A DNA stretch of 64,000 nucleotides from Persebacter sp965221835 (GCA_965221835.1 OZ244916.1:124001-188000), one strand, 5' to 3'. Positions 45,089 through 54,217 are shown, counted from the stretch's first letter. The notes: generated by a model from the letters alone, not told the origin. Made by a program: numbers and translations.

Positions 45089-45750
45089 ATTCTCGCTTGC
45101 CGTTTTGTCTTTTTTTTATAATGTTTTCCGCGTTGCTGTGGTATATGGCGGAACGATTTACATTGCGCGGGTGGACGATAAACGGCGGCGATGCGATTGC
45201 GCGTGTTTCGGTGGAAAAAATGATGCGGGAAATGGAAGGGCGCAGTTTGGCGGCATTGCGATTGCCGTTGTTGCGCGAACAAATCATGCGGCAACCGGGC
45301 GTTGCAGATGCCGCATTGCGGCGGCAGTTGCCGGATTCGCTGGAAATTCGTCTGATAGAACATCGTCCGCTGGCATCTTGGGCGGGCGGCGGATTGGTGG
45401 ATGTTTGGGGTGTTCGGTATGATGGGTTTTCCGATAAATGGCTGCCGCAGTTTTCCGGTCCCGCCGAACGGGCGGCGAGTATGGCGGATTTTTATACAGA
45501 CGCGCGCGATATGTTGGACAAAATCGGCGCAACAATCGCACATTTGCGCGTGGACGATAATGGCGAATGGCGCGTATTTTTGAGTGACGGATTGATGCTG
45601 CAATTGGGGCGCGATAATTTGCACAAACGGGTGCGGCGATATGTACGACACGCCGCCGAGTTGCGTTTGCGTTTTGCACAAATTCGTGCGGTGGATTTGC
45701 GTTATGAAAAAGGATTTTCTATTTCTCTTGACGACGGAGGACAAACATGA
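45085..45750 (+). CDS. ftsQ: Cell division protein FtsQ
   Basis: 221 residues, shorter than E. coli FtsQ (276). One N-terminal helix (~5-21), a POTRA-type region beginning TLRGWTINGG, LREQIMRQPGVADAALRRQLPDSLEIRLIEHRPLASW (parts: QPGVADAALRRQLPD, EHRPLASW), and the beta domain ending DLRYEKGFSI. Anchors the FtsQLB complex. Placed by sequence pattern and by position between ddlB and ftsA. Confidence 0.92.
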   Translation: MNSRLPFCLFFIMFSALLWYMAERFTLRGWTINGGDAIARVSVEKMMREMEGRSLAALRLPLLREQIMRQPGVADAALRRQLPDSLEIRLIEHRPLASWAGGGLVDVWGVRYDGFSDKWLPQFSGPAERAASMADFYTDARDMLDKIGATIAHLRVDDNGEWRVFLSDGLMLQLGRDNLHKRVRRYVRHAAELRLRFAQIRAVDLRYEKGFSISLDDGGQT

Positions 45751-47009
45751 AAAATGGCGGCGGTACAATCGGCGAATTGTTGGTAGCGGCGGATTTCGGC
45801 GGTGCGACGGTGCGCGTTTTGGCGGCGGAAACATTGCCGCATCGCGCCCTCCGCATTGTCGGAATCGGCGAAGCACCTTCGGCGGGAGTCGGCGAAGGGC
45901 GAGTGATAGACATGGAAAAAGCAGTCGGCGCATTGCAAAATGCATTGCGTGAAGCAGAATTGATGTCTCGGCGGCGAATTAATAAAGCGTGGTCGTCCGT
46001 TGCCGGGGCACACATTACCGGCATAAATGCCTCCGGCACAACGGTCGTGGACGACCCGGAAGGCGTTTCGCAAACCGACATTAACGAAGTCAAACGGCAA
46101 GCGGAAGCGGAAGCCGAACATCACAACGGCAAGCGGGTGATTGCAACATTGGAACGCTATTACGAACTCGGCGGACACACCGGCGTGCAACGTCCGCTGG
46201 GAATGAGTGGCAGCAAATTGTCGGGCGAAATGCATTTGGTGCTGGCGTCCGTCAACGCCTTGGCGGATTGGGAAAAATGTATGTTGCAATCTGGCGTAGA
46301 AACCGCAAATCAGTTTATTTTTTCGGCATTGGCGGCGGCACCGGCGGTATTGACCGAAGACGAAAAAGATCTCGGCGTTTGCGTTGTGGATATCGGCGAA
46401 TCGACAACCGATGTTGCGGTTTTTCATCGTGGCGTTGTGGCGGGCGTATTTTCGTTTTCTATGGCATCCGGCGATATTCATCGGGATATTGCAGAAGTGC
46501 ATCATGCATCTTTGGAATCTGCCGAACAAGCGAAAAAAACTATCGGTTTGGCGGGCGACGAAGGCGAGTTTGTATCGTTATTAGATGCCGGCGGCGGCGG
46601 CGAAAGCCGTCAATCGCTGGCAGTCGTTCGCGATACTATCGCCCATCGTGTGGACGAAATTTTGGAGACAATCGGCGAACGAATCGGCGAAATGCTGACA
46701 GACGGCGGCGGCGATTCCCGCCGTCTCGCCGCCGGTGCAGTGTTTGTCGGCGACGGGGCATTGTTGCCCGGACTCGCACGGGCGGCATCCGCAAAACTCG
46801 AAATCCCCGCCCGAATCGGCAGACCGCTATATCGTGGCGACAATCACGAAGCAATTGCATCACCGAGATTTGCAGTTGCCGCCGGACTTTTGCACACGGC
46901 AGCAATGTTCGGAGGTGCAAACGAAATCGCACACAAAAACGATATTTTCCGCCGTTTTCGCATTGCCGTCGCCCGCATTTTCGGCGAACGCGATTCGGGA
47001 ACAGAATAG
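45747..47009 (+). CDS. ftsA: Cell division protein FtsA
   Basis: 420 residues. Actin-like ATPase that ties FtsZ to the membrane. AADFGGATVRVLAAE (phosphate 1), the 1C SHS2 domain around GIGEAPSAGVGEGRVIDME, VVDIGESTTDVAVFHRG (phosphate 2), VFVGDGALLPGLARAA (adenosine), and a C-terminal amphipathic helix IFRRFRIAVARIFGE for membrane binding. In the actin-like motif DIGGGTTD the usual glycines read GES. A 70-bp gap to ftsZ is the only sizeable break in the cluster. Confidence 0.95.
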   Translation: MKNGGGTIGELLVAADFGGATVRVLAAETLPHRALRIVGIGEAPSAGVGEGRVIDMEKAVGALQNALREAELMSRRRINKAWSSVAGAHITGINASGTTVVDDPEGVSQTDINEVKRQAEAEAEHHNGKRVIATLERYYELGGHTGVQRPLGMSGSKLSGEMHLVLASVNALADWEKCMLQSGVETANQFIFSALAAAPAVLTEDEKDLGVCVVDIGESTTDVAVFHRGVVAGVFSFSMASGDIHRDIAEVHHASLESAEQAKKTIGLAGDEGEFVSLLDAGGGGESRQSLAVVRDTIAHRVDEILETIGERIGEMLTDGGGDSRRLAAGAVFVGDGALLPGLARAASAKLEIPARIGRPLYRGDNHEAIASPRFAVAAGLLHTAAMFGGANEIAHKNDIFRRFRIAVARIFGERDSGTE

Positions 47010-47079
47010 ATTTTTTTCGCAAAACAGTTTTTATTAAAGTTTTATAAAATTTTTTATAGCCACAAAAAAAGGAGACATC
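47010..47079 (+). promoter_or_regulatory. ftsA-ftsZ spacer with ftsZ ribosome site
   Basis: AT-rich 70-bp gap in an otherwise overlapping operon. AAAGGAG lies six bases before the ftsZ ATG, and TTATAAAAT-like sequence (47041-47049) could serve as a -10 box for separate ftsZ expression. Confidence 0.5.
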
Positions 47080-48201
47080 ATGAACGGAATGGAGTTTATA
47101 GAAAACGAACGCTCCCCGGCGAAAATCCGGGTAATCGGAGTCGGCGGTTGCGGCGGCAACATCATTAATTATCTGCAAAAAAAGCGGGTAGAAGGAATTG
47201 AATACGCCGCCGTCAATACCGATTCGCAGGCATTATCGCGAATCGAAAACGCCGAATGCATACACATCGGCGGCACAAAAATGCGAGGACTCGGTGCCGG
47301 GGCAAATCCCGATTTGGCAGCACAAGCCGCACAACAAGAAAGTACGCGTCTGAAAGATTTGGTGGAAGGATGCGATATGGTTTTTGTCGCTTGCGGAATG
47401 GGAAAAGGTACCGGAACAGGTGCATCGCCGCTAATTGCAAAACTCGCACGAGAATCGGGCGTATTGACTGTGGCGGTTGCAACTTTACCGTTTCGTCACG
47501 AACGCCGCAACAAAATCGCCGATAAAGGAATCCGCCTTCTCGCCGAAGAAGTCGATTCTTTACTCGTCGTTCCAAACGGCAAACTAAAAGATGTACTCGG
47601 CGACGATGTTTTGCAAAAAGATGCATTGGCGGCGGCAAACGAAGTTTTGTACAACGCCGTCTGCGGCATTTCCGAAATCATTACAAAACCCGGCGAAATG
47701 AATTTGGATTTTAACGATGTGCGTGCCGTTATGTCGGCAAAAGGCAAAGCGGTTATGGGTTCCGCCCGCAAATCCGGCGGCGACCGTGCTGCTGCGGCGG
47801 CATTTGAAGCGTTGTGTTGCCCGCTAATGGAAGATGTGGATTTGTCCGCCGCTACGCATTTTTTGGTGAACATCACAGCGTCGACCGATTCTATGAAGTT
47901 ATCGGAAGCAGAAGCGGTACACGAAGTAATTGACGAAAAAGCCCCGAATTGCGATACCGAACGCTTTGTCGGGCAAGTATACGACAACACAATGGGCGAC
48001 GAAATGCGGGTGACAATTATCGCAACCGGAATCGCCGCAGAACGGGCGGCAACCGGCGGCGATATGAAATTGTTGCAAGGGGCAGTGCAAGACCCTTGTT
48101 TTATTTCCGGTCGCAAACGGCAACAAGTAGAAGAAATGATTCGCAAACACGAAGGCGATGTGAGCAAAGTACCGACAATTTTGCGGCGGCAAAAAAACTA
48201 A
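47080..48201 (+). CDS. ftsZ: Cell division GTPase FtsZ
   Basis: 373 residues. Tubulin-like GTPase forming the division ring. VIGVGGCGGNIINYL (T1 loop), AVNTDSQAL, the T4 region CGMGKGTGTGASP (107-117 approx.), T7 loop NLDFNDVRAVMS, and a C-terminal peptide VSKVPTILRRQ resembling the FtsA/ZipA-binding tail (usual D-I-P-A-F-L-R). The tubulin signature, normally GGGTGTG, is G108-K109-G-T-G-T-G. The linker before the tail is short. Confidence 0.95.
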   Translation: MNGMEFIENERSPAKIRVIGVGGCGGNIINYLQKKRVEGIEYAAVNTDSQALSRIENAECIHIGGTKMRGLGAGANPDLAAQAAQQESTRLKDLVEGCDMVFVACGMGKGTGTGASPLIAKLARESGVLTVAVATLPFRHERRNKIADKGIRLLAEEVDSLLVVPNGKLKDVLGDDVLQKDALAAANEVLYNAVCGISEIITKPGEMNLDFNDVRAVMSAKGKAVMGSARKSGGDRAAAAAFEALCCPLMEDVDLSAATHFLVNITASTDSMKLSEAEAVHEVIDEKAPNCDTERFVGQVYDNTMGDEMRVTIIATGIAAERAATGGDMKLLQGAVQDPCFISGRKRQQVEEMIRKHEGDVSKVPTILRRQKN

Positions 48202-49062
48202 ATGTCCATCCCGCAAAAAACCGTCGCCCGCCCCGCCGCATTTTCCGGAATCGCATTGCACAGCGGGCGTTTTGTGCGAGTTCGCGTTCTGCCGCATCCC
48301 GAAAACGGCGGAATCGTTTTTTGTCGCACCGATATCGGCGGCGAAGTATCGGCAAATGCAAACAATGTTCGCGATACCCGATTGGCGACAACGCTTGCAA
48401 ATGGCAAATGCGAAATCAGCACGGTAGAACATTTTTTGTCGGCGTTGTCGGCGTTGGCAATAGACAATTTGCGAGTGGAAGTTGACGGGCCGGAGTTGCC
48501 GATTTTGGACGGCAGTGCCGCCCCGTGGATGGTTTTTTTGACAGAAGCATGCGGAATCGCCGCACAAAACGCCCCCCGAAAACAAATCCGGGTCTTGAAA
48601 ACAATAGAACAAAAAACCGCCGATGGCTATGCGTGTTTTTCGGCGGCAATCAACAATGTCGTCCGCTACGAAGCCGAAATAAACTTTCCGCATTTGGCAG
48701 TACGGCGAACCGGCAGAAGTTATACGCATATTTTATCGGCGGCGGAATATGAAGAGGAAATTTCCCGTGCCCGTACTTTTTGTTATGTCAACGATGTGGA
48801 AGCAATGCGTAAAAATCGCCGTGCTTTGGGCGGTTCTTTGCTTTGTGCGGTCGTTTATGACGATTTTGGCGTGCTAAACGAAGGCGGACTTCGCTATCCG
48901 GATGAGTTTGTCCGTCACAAAATTTTGGATGCCGTCGGCGATTGTTATATCAACGGTCATTTAATCGTCGCCGATTACAAAGCCGAATGCCCCGGACACG
49001 GATTAAATCTCGCCCTCGTCTCCGCCCTCCTCACCGACAAATCCGCATGGGAGTGGATGTAA
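48202..49062 (+). CDS. lpxC: UDP-3-O-acyl-GlcNAc deacetylase LpxC
   Basis: 286 residues. Zinc enzyme for the committed step of lipid A synthesis. GIALHSGRFVRVRVLP, TTLANGKCEISTVEHFLSAL (zinc histidine), LDGSAAPWM, PDEFVRHKILDAVGDCYING (zinc H and D) and CPGHGLNLALVSAL with the catalytic histidine. The start abuts the ftsZ stop, ending the dcw run as in other proteobacteria. Slightly short (E. coli 305). Confidence 0.96.
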   Translation: MSIPQKTVARPAAFSGIALHSGRFVRVRVLPHPENGGIVFCRTDIGGEVSANANNVRDTRLATTLANGKCEISTVEHFLSALSALAIDNLRVEVDGPELPILDGSAAPWMVFLTEACGIAAQNAPRKQIRVLKTIEQKTADGYACFSAAINNVVRYEAEINFPHLAVRRTGRSYTHILSAAEYEEEISRARTFCYVNDVEAMRKNRRALGGSLLCAVVYDDFGVLNEGGLRYPDEFVRHKILDAVGDCYINGHLIVADYKAECPGHGLNLALVSALLTDKSAWEWM

Positions 49063-49078
49063 ATCTCGCCTCTCCGCT

Positions 49079-49209
49079 GTCATTCCCGCGAAAGCGGGAA
49101 TCTATTTTGAGGAACAAAACTGCGAATTCGCCCCCTTTTTCCACAAAAAACGGTGCGGAAATTCCGAAATTAATCGCCCCGAATGGATTCCCGCTTTCGC
49201 GGGAATGAC
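49079..49209. repeat. Inverted short copy of the MITE-like element
   Basis: Bounded by GTCATTCCCGCGAAAGCGGG on the left and its complement CCCGCTTTCGCGGGAATGAC on the right. The inside has AATTAATCGCCCCGAATGG, the reverse of the phrase found inside the element at 666 and 16015. It lies between lpxC and the promoter of the second surface protein. Confidence 0.85.
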
Positions 49210-49240
49210 GAGGGGGGATTTTTTTTATTGTCGGCGGGGT

Positions 49241-49302
49241 TTGTATTTTCGGGCGGGATGTGTTATACTTTCGCCTGTTATTTATCACAGAGGAAAGATC
49301 TA
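49241..49302 (+). promoter_or_regulatory. Promoter and ribosome site of the second surface-protein gene
   Basis: TTGTAT (49241-49246) and TATACT (49264-49269) with a 17-bp spacer make a good sigma70 promoter. GGGCGGGATGTGTTATACTT and the AGAGGAAAG ribosome site closely match the leader of the paralogue at 5006-5062. Confidence 0.75.
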
Positions 49303-50709
49303 ATGAAAACGAAAATCCAAAAAATCATCATCGCCGCCGCCGTTTTATTTGCGGCGGGATTGTCTAACATTTCCGCAATTGCACAAGAATCTGTTATGAC
49401 TCCCGCAACGGCGAATCTTTATCAGCGTTCTACATCTAACGAAAGAGGCGTAGATTACAACAGACCGATTACTGATGTTGTTGCACAGATTCGCGATATT
49501 AGTATGCGAAGCGGCTTAAGGGATTATGAGGCAGTCGGAAGTTTATTCAACAGAATAAATGACGATGACCCCGTAACCGGTGTAGGGGCTAATGAAGATA
49601 TGCTTGGAACCGAAAACAATTTATTGCTATTCGGTCCTGACGGCAATCAACAAGAAATGAAACCCGGCGACCGATTTGTTGTTTTTAATTTATTTGGAAC
49701 GAGAGTTGCAACTGTTTATATGTACACCGCAACGGACAACGACTTTTACTTTGCGGATAACACGGGAAATACCGCCGCAGAACCGGGCACGGACGAATTT
49801 TTCCTTGATGCAGATTTTGCCGAAACACCGCAACCCGTCGCTGGTTCGCAAGGATTAAACCCCGTTCAATGTATGGACGGATTTATATCAAACGATGATA
49901 TTACTTGCGAATGTCCGGCGGGCGAAAGAGTAAACGCCGAAGGAAATTGCGAAACGATTCCCGCAACTTGCGGAGAAAATGCAACAAATGCGGAAGATGT
50001 TACGATGTGCGTTTGCGATGCAAACCATCAATTTGTTGCAGATTCTACGACAACTTGCGAACTGATTTCGGAAGACGGCAACACAGACACGCCGGAACCG
50101 GGAACAGAAACGCCGCAAACACAAAATCCGACAAGGCGAACAAGCGGCGGCGATTCGGAAAGTAAAGCCGCAAGAGTAATCGGCATTGTCGGCATCGGAA
50201 TGGCGATGTATGCAATCGCAAACGGCGGATTAGTTTCGGATTCCTTCGCCTTTTCGCCCGATTTCGGCTACGACATAACCGAAAGCGGCTACGCCATAAA
50301 CGGCGGCGGAAAAATATCGTATTCCGAGGGCGATTTGCAAATGTATTGGACGGCAAAACAAACAAACGCAAACGGCAAATTCGGCGATTTCCGCTATACA
50401 AGCGGCGGAAAATACACAGCGGACATTTGGACAGCGACATTTTCCGAATCCGTTGCAGGCGAGACAGCAAAGTACTCTTTTGGGCTGTCTGCGGATATGG
50501 ACGGATATTTCATAGGAATTTCCCCCGTCTATCGCCTGCACTCTTTTTACGACAAAGACAAAAGCGAAACCCGCAACGAGTTGAATTTGCAAGGCGATTT
50601 CCGCTACAACAATTGGCAAATCCGCCCCGCCGCCGGCTTCCGCTGGCAAAACGAAAAAGATTTCGCCGAAGATGCGAGGTTTTCGATAGATGCGGTGCGG
50701 AGATTCTAA
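49303..50709 (+). CDS. Exported cysteine-module protein with conserved C-terminal barrel-like domain
   Basis: 468 residues from the ATG at 49303, after AGAGGAAAG. Signal peptide ~1-30 (ISAIA-Q). Residues ~31-190 form a head unlike that of the paralogue. Residues ~190-255 contain CMDGF...CECPAGE...C and CGENATNAEDVTMCVCDAN..C, matching one and a half of the modules repeated in the protein at 2162-4999. A T/P-rich linker and a hydrophobic stretch (IGIVGIGMAMYAIA) follow, then ~150 residues with SPDFGYDITESGY, AKQTNANGKFGDFRYTSGGK, WTATFSES and AGFRWQNE, ending RF. This C-terminal part is far more alike between the two proteins than anything else. Only 24 bp separate it from the dpp operon, with no terminator seen. 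Function unknown; surface location inferred. Confidence 0.8.
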   Translation: MKTKIQKIIIAAAVLFAAGLSNISAIAQESVMTPATANLYQRSTSNERGVDYNRPITDVVAQIRDISMRSGLRDYEAVGSLFNRINDDDPVTGVGANEDMLGTENNLLLFGPDGNQQEMKPGDRFVVFNLFGTRVATVYMYTATDNDFYFADNTGNTAAEPGTDEFFLDADFAETPQPVAGSQGLNPVQCMDGFISNDDITCECPAGERVNAEGNCETIPATCGENATNAEDVTMCVCDANHQFVADSTTTCELISEDGNTDTPEPGTETPQTQNPTRRTSGGDSESKAARVIGIVGIGMAMYAIANGGLVSDSFAFSPDFGYDITESGYAINGGGKISYSEGDLQMYWTAKQTNANGKFGDFRYTSGGKYTADIWTATFSESVAGETAKYSFGLSADMDGYFIGISPVYRLHSFYDKDKSETRNELNLQGDFRYNNWQIRPAAGFRWQNEKDFAEDARFSIDAVRRF

Positions 50710-50733
50710 TTTAGTTACAAAAGGAGAAAAACG

Positions 50734-52287
50734 ATGACTTTTACGAAAAGAACTTTGGCATTGTCTGTGTCTCTCGCTTTGGCGGGGGCTGTGCAGGCGA
50801 ATACGCTGACGATGGGATATGACGCCGACCCGGTGTCTTTGGACCCGCACGAACAATTATCGGGCGGGACTTTGCAGCAATCGCATTTAAATTTTGACCC
50901 GCTTGTGCGGTGGACGCAAGATTTGCAGTTTGAATCTCGTCTTGCCGAATCGTGGGAACGGGTTGACGAATTGACGATGCGATTTGATTTGCGGCGAGGG
51001 GTTAAATTCCATAGCGGCAACGAAATGACGGCGGCGGATGTTTGCTGGACGGTGGAACGGTTGAAGAAAAGCCCCGATTTTAAGGCGTTATTTGAACCGT
51101 TTTCCGATTGCGTTACCGATGGCGATTATGCGGTTGAGTTAAAAACCGAAAAGCCGTATCCGCTGGTTTTGCATCAGGCGACTTATATTTTTCCGATGGA
51201 CCGGGCGTTTTATTCCGGGACGGACGAAAACGGGAATGCGAAAGATGCGATTGTAAAACACGGCGATTCTTTTGCTTCGCAAAATGTTTCGGGTACTGGT
51301 CCGTTTGTCGTCAAAGCGAGACAGCAGGGCGTGCGGATGGAAATGGAACGATTTGCGGATTATTGGGATAGCGATTCGCCGGGTAATGTGGAGAAAATTG
51401 TGATGACGCCGATTGCGAATGCGGCGACACGGGTAGCGGCGTTGTTGTCTGGCGATGTGGATTTTATTGCCCCGGTACCGCCGAATGATTTGCGGCGAAT
51501 TCGCCGAGACAGCAAAGTTGATTTGGTGACTTTGCCTGGTACGCGAATCATTACTTTTCAATTGAATCAAAAGCGATTGGAACCGCTTGCCGATGTGCGG
51601 GTGCGACAGGCGATTGTTTATGCGATTGACAACAAAACGATAGTGCAAAAGATTATGAAGGGATTTGGTACGCCTGCTGCACAACAGAGTCCGAAGGGCT
51701 ATTTGGGCTACAACTCCGATTTGCAACCTCGTTATGATTTGGAAAAGGCGAGGGCGTTGATGGCGGCGGCGGGTTATGCGGACGGTTTTACGGCGAGTAT
51801 GATGGCACCGAATAATCGTTATGTCAACGATGCGAAAATCGCTGAGGCGGTTGCGGGAATGTTGGGTAAAATCGGCATTAAAATCAATTTGGAAACGATG
51901 CCGAAAGCACAATATTGGCCGAAGTTTGATGAACGGGCGGCGGATATGATGATGATTGGTTGGCATGCGGATACCGAAGATTCGGGCAATTTTAGCGAGT
52001 TTTTGCTGATGTGTCCGGATGCAGAAGGGGGGTATGGGCAATACAACAGCGGCAACTATTGCAATCCGGTTTTTGACCGTCTTGTGTTGGATGTGCAGTC
52101 CGAAACCAACGAATCGGTGCGTGCGATTCGCTTGCAAAAAATAGAAGAAATCGCACACCGTGAAGCGGCGTTTGTTCCGTTGCATTGGCAAAATCTTGCA
52201 TGGGCGGCACGAAAAGGCGTCAATATAAAAGATATTGTCAATGTGCAAAATTTCCCGTATTTGGGCGATTTGGTGATTGAACGATAA
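50734..52287 (+). CDS. dppA: Peptide ABC transporter, periplasmic binding protein (DppA-like)
   Basis: 517 residues. Signal peptide 1-22, SBP family 5: TLTMGYDADPVSLDPHEQLS, LAESWERVDELTMRFDLRRGVKFHSG (parts: RFDLRRGVKFHSG), TAADVCWTVERL, GTGPFVV, RVRQAIVYAIDNKTIV and YNSDLQPRYDLEKARALMAAAGY. Two cysteine pairs fit DppA. Binds peptides in the periplasm for DppBCDF. A strong AAAGGAG precedes the ATG. Confidence 0.87.
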   Translation: MTFTKRTLALSVSLALAGAVQANTLTMGYDADPVSLDPHEQLSGGTLQQSHLNFDPLVRWTQDLQFESRLAESWERVDELTMRFDLRRGVKFHSGNEMTAADVCWTVERLKKSPDFKALFEPFSDCVTDGDYAVELKTEKPYPLVLHQATYIFPMDRAFYSGTDENGNAKDAIVKHGDSFASQNVSGTGPFVVKARQQGVRMEMERFADYWDSDSPGNVEKIVMTPIANAATRVAALLSGDVDFIAPVPPNDLRRIRRDSKVDLVTLPGTRIITFQLNQKRLEPLADVRVRQAIVYAIDNKTIVQKIMKGFGTPAAQQSPKGYLGYNSDLQPRYDLEKARALMAAAGYADGFTASMMAPNNRYVNDAKIAEAVAGMLGKIGIKINLETMPKAQYWPKFDERAADMMMIGWHADTEDSGNFSEFLLMCPDAEGGYGQYNSGNYCNPVFDRLVLDVQSETNESVRAIRLQKIEEIAHREAAFVPLHWQNLAWAARKGVNIKDIVNVQNFPYLGDLVIER

Positions 52288-52292
52288 AAGCG

Positions 52293-53309
52293 ATGCGTCC
52301 CCGCCGCATTTCGTTTGATTGGAAACTAATAGCGGTTTTATCTTTTCGGCGGGCGTGGCAGGGGGCGTTGGTGATGTTGGTCATCAGCGTTTTGGCGTTT
52401 TCTATTCGTGACGATTTGGGAGATCCGTTGCGCGAACTGGTCGGGCAATCGGTTTCCGAAGAAGTACGCGAAGAGTTGCGGCGGGAAATGGGGTTGCATG
52501 ACCCATTTTTGGTGCAATATTGGCGATTTCTCAAAAAAGCCGTACGCGGAGATTTCGGCGATTCGTATTTTTACAAAAAACCGGCATTGGAAGTGATTGC
52601 CGAAACTTTTCCGGCGACTTTGGAATTGGTTTTTGCTGCTGCGTTGATTATTATTTTTGTTTCGGCACCGGCGGGGGTGTATTGTGCGATTCGTCCGCAC
52701 AGTTTCGGGGCGCGTACGGCGATGTTTTTGTCGGTGGTCGGCATTTCGGCACCGGTATTTTTGATTGCGATATTTCTAATTTATCTTTTTTCGGTGCATT
52801 TGGGTTGGTTGCCGTCTTATGGGCGGGGTGATGTTGCGCCTTTGTTGGGCGTTTTGTGGCAAAGCGGTTTTGCGACTCGTGATGGTCTTGCGCATCTTTT
52901 GTTGCCGGCGGTTGCGTTGTCGTCTATTATGTTGCCGCTTTTTATTCGGCTGATTCGTGCCGAAATGGCGGAATGTCTCGCCGCAGATTATGTGCGTTTT
53001 GCACGGGCGAAGGGGTTGAGATTGTGGCGAATTTATTTTGTGCATGCGTTCAAAAATACGCTGTTGCCGGTTGTCACAGTGGGCGGTGTGCAAATCGGGA
53101 CTCTTCTCGCTTATACGATTCTCACCGAATCGGTTTTTCAATGGCCGGGGACGGGGCGGTTATTTTTGGAGGCGGTAAATCGCGTTGATGCACCGCTGAT
53201 TGTTGCGTATTTAATTGTTGTCGGGCTGATTTTTGTTGTCATTAATGCGATTGTGGATTTTACTTATACGCTTTTGGATCCGCGTGTGCGAACGGGCGGG
53301 GCGTTGTGA
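52293..53309 (+). CDS. dppB: Peptide ABC transporter permease DppB-like
   Basis: 338 residues, six helices, BPD_transp_1 family. N-terminal DPLRELVGQSVSEEVREELR...GLHDPFLVQYWRF is the cytoplasmic/periplasmic region of OppB/DppB. The EAA loop is ADYVRFARAKGLRLWRIYFVHAFKNTLLP (shown as ARAKGLRLWRIYFVHAFKN), followed by LLAYTILTESVFQWPGTGRLFLEAV. The usual prokaryotic lipid-like site is absent. Begins five bases past dppA. Confidence 0.92.
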   Translation: MRPRRISFDWKLIAVLSFRRAWQGALVMLVISVLAFSIRDDLGDPLRELVGQSVSEEVREELRREMGLHDPFLVQYWRFLKKAVRGDFGDSYFYKKPALEVIAETFPATLELVFAAALIIIFVSAPAGVYCAIRPHSFGARTAMFLSVVGISAPVFLIAIFLIYLFSVHLGWLPSYGRGDVAPLLGVLWQSGFATRDGLAHLLLPAVALSSIMLPLFIRLIRAEMAECLAADYVRFARAKGLRLWRIYFVHAFKNTLLPVVTVGGVQIGTLLAYTILTESVFQWPGTGRLFLEAVNRVDAPLIVAYLIVVGLIFVVINAIVDFTYTLLDPRVRTGGAL

Positions 53310-54217
53310 AGGCGTTTCGGGAAAGCGATTTGTGGTGGCGATTTTCGCGGGATCGCGGGGCGCAAGCGGCGGCGGCGGTGTTTGTGTTTTTTGCATTGTC
53401 GGCGGCGGCGGCGGGATTGGTTGCGCCCTTCAATCCGTTTGATCCGTTGCAAATTGATTTGCTGGATTCGGAAACGCCGCCGCGGTGGGAGGAGGGCGGC
53501 GATGTGCGTTTTTTGTTGGGAACGGATGCGCAAGGGCGTGATTTACTTTCGGCGATATTATATGGGCTTCGCATTTCGGTTGTCATCGGCGTGTTTGCGG
53601 TTTTATTGCAGGCGATTTTGGGAGTCGCCATTGGTTTGGTGGCGGGGTATGCGGGCGGACGGACGGATGCGATTTTGATGCGAATCGCCGATATTCAGTT
53701 ATCGTTTTCGTCTTTTATGGTGGCGATTATCGCGTTGGCGTTGTTTCAAACTTTGTTCGGTGCGGAACGGTATGAAGAGTTGGCGTTGTATATGTTGATT
53801 CTCGTTATCGGCATTTCGGAATGGCCGCAATATGCGCGCGCCGTGCGGGCGGTGGTATTGTCGGAAAAAGAAAAGGAATATGTTGCCGCCGCGCGGGTTT
53901 TGGGTTATCCGCCGTTGCGAATTATCGCGCGGCATTTGCTGCCGAATTCAATGACGCCGGTGTTGGTGATTTCTACCGTGCAGACGGCGAATGCGATTAT
54001 TAGCGAGGCATCGCTTTCGTTTTTGGGATTGGGAATGCCGGTAACGCGTCCGTCTCTCGGGTCGCTGATTCATTCGGGTTTTGAATATATTTTTAGCGGT
54101 TCGTGGTGGCTGACATTGTTTCCGAGTGCGGCGTTGGTCGCGCTGATTTTGTCGGTTAATGTGTTGGGCGATTTTTTGCGGGATGCGTTAAATCCGCGTA
54201 ATGCGCATTTGCAATGA
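53306..54217 (+). CDS. dppC: Peptide ABC transporter permease DppC-like
   Basis: 303 residues from a GTG overlapping the dppB stop. Six helices; LLGTDAQGRDLLSAILYGLRIS is the strongly conserved DppC/OppC segment, and EKEYVAAARVLGYPPLRIIARHLLPN is the EAA loop. SEASLSFLGLGMP follows. Forms the channel with DppB. Confidence 0.93.
   Translation: MKAFRESDLWWRFSRDRGAQAAAAVFVFFALSAAAAGLVAPFNPFDPLQIDLLDSETPPRWEEGGDVRFLLGTDAQGRDLLSAILYGLRISVVIGVFAVLLQAILGVAIGLVAGYAGGRTDAILMRIADIQLSFSSFMVAIIALALFQTLFGAERYEELALYMLILVIGISEWPQYARAVRAVVLSEKEKEYVAAARVLGYPPLRIIARHLLPNSMTPVLVISTVQTANAIISEASLSFLGLGMPVTRPSLGSLIHSGFEYIFSGSWWLTLFPSAALVALILSVNVLGDFLRDALNPRNAHLQ

Noticed and set aside
48202..49062. A defective LpxC, because GHGLNL replaces the usual GH(A/G)LNN
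   Set aside because: Zinc ligands and the catalytic histidine are intact, and the change is next to, not in, the active site.
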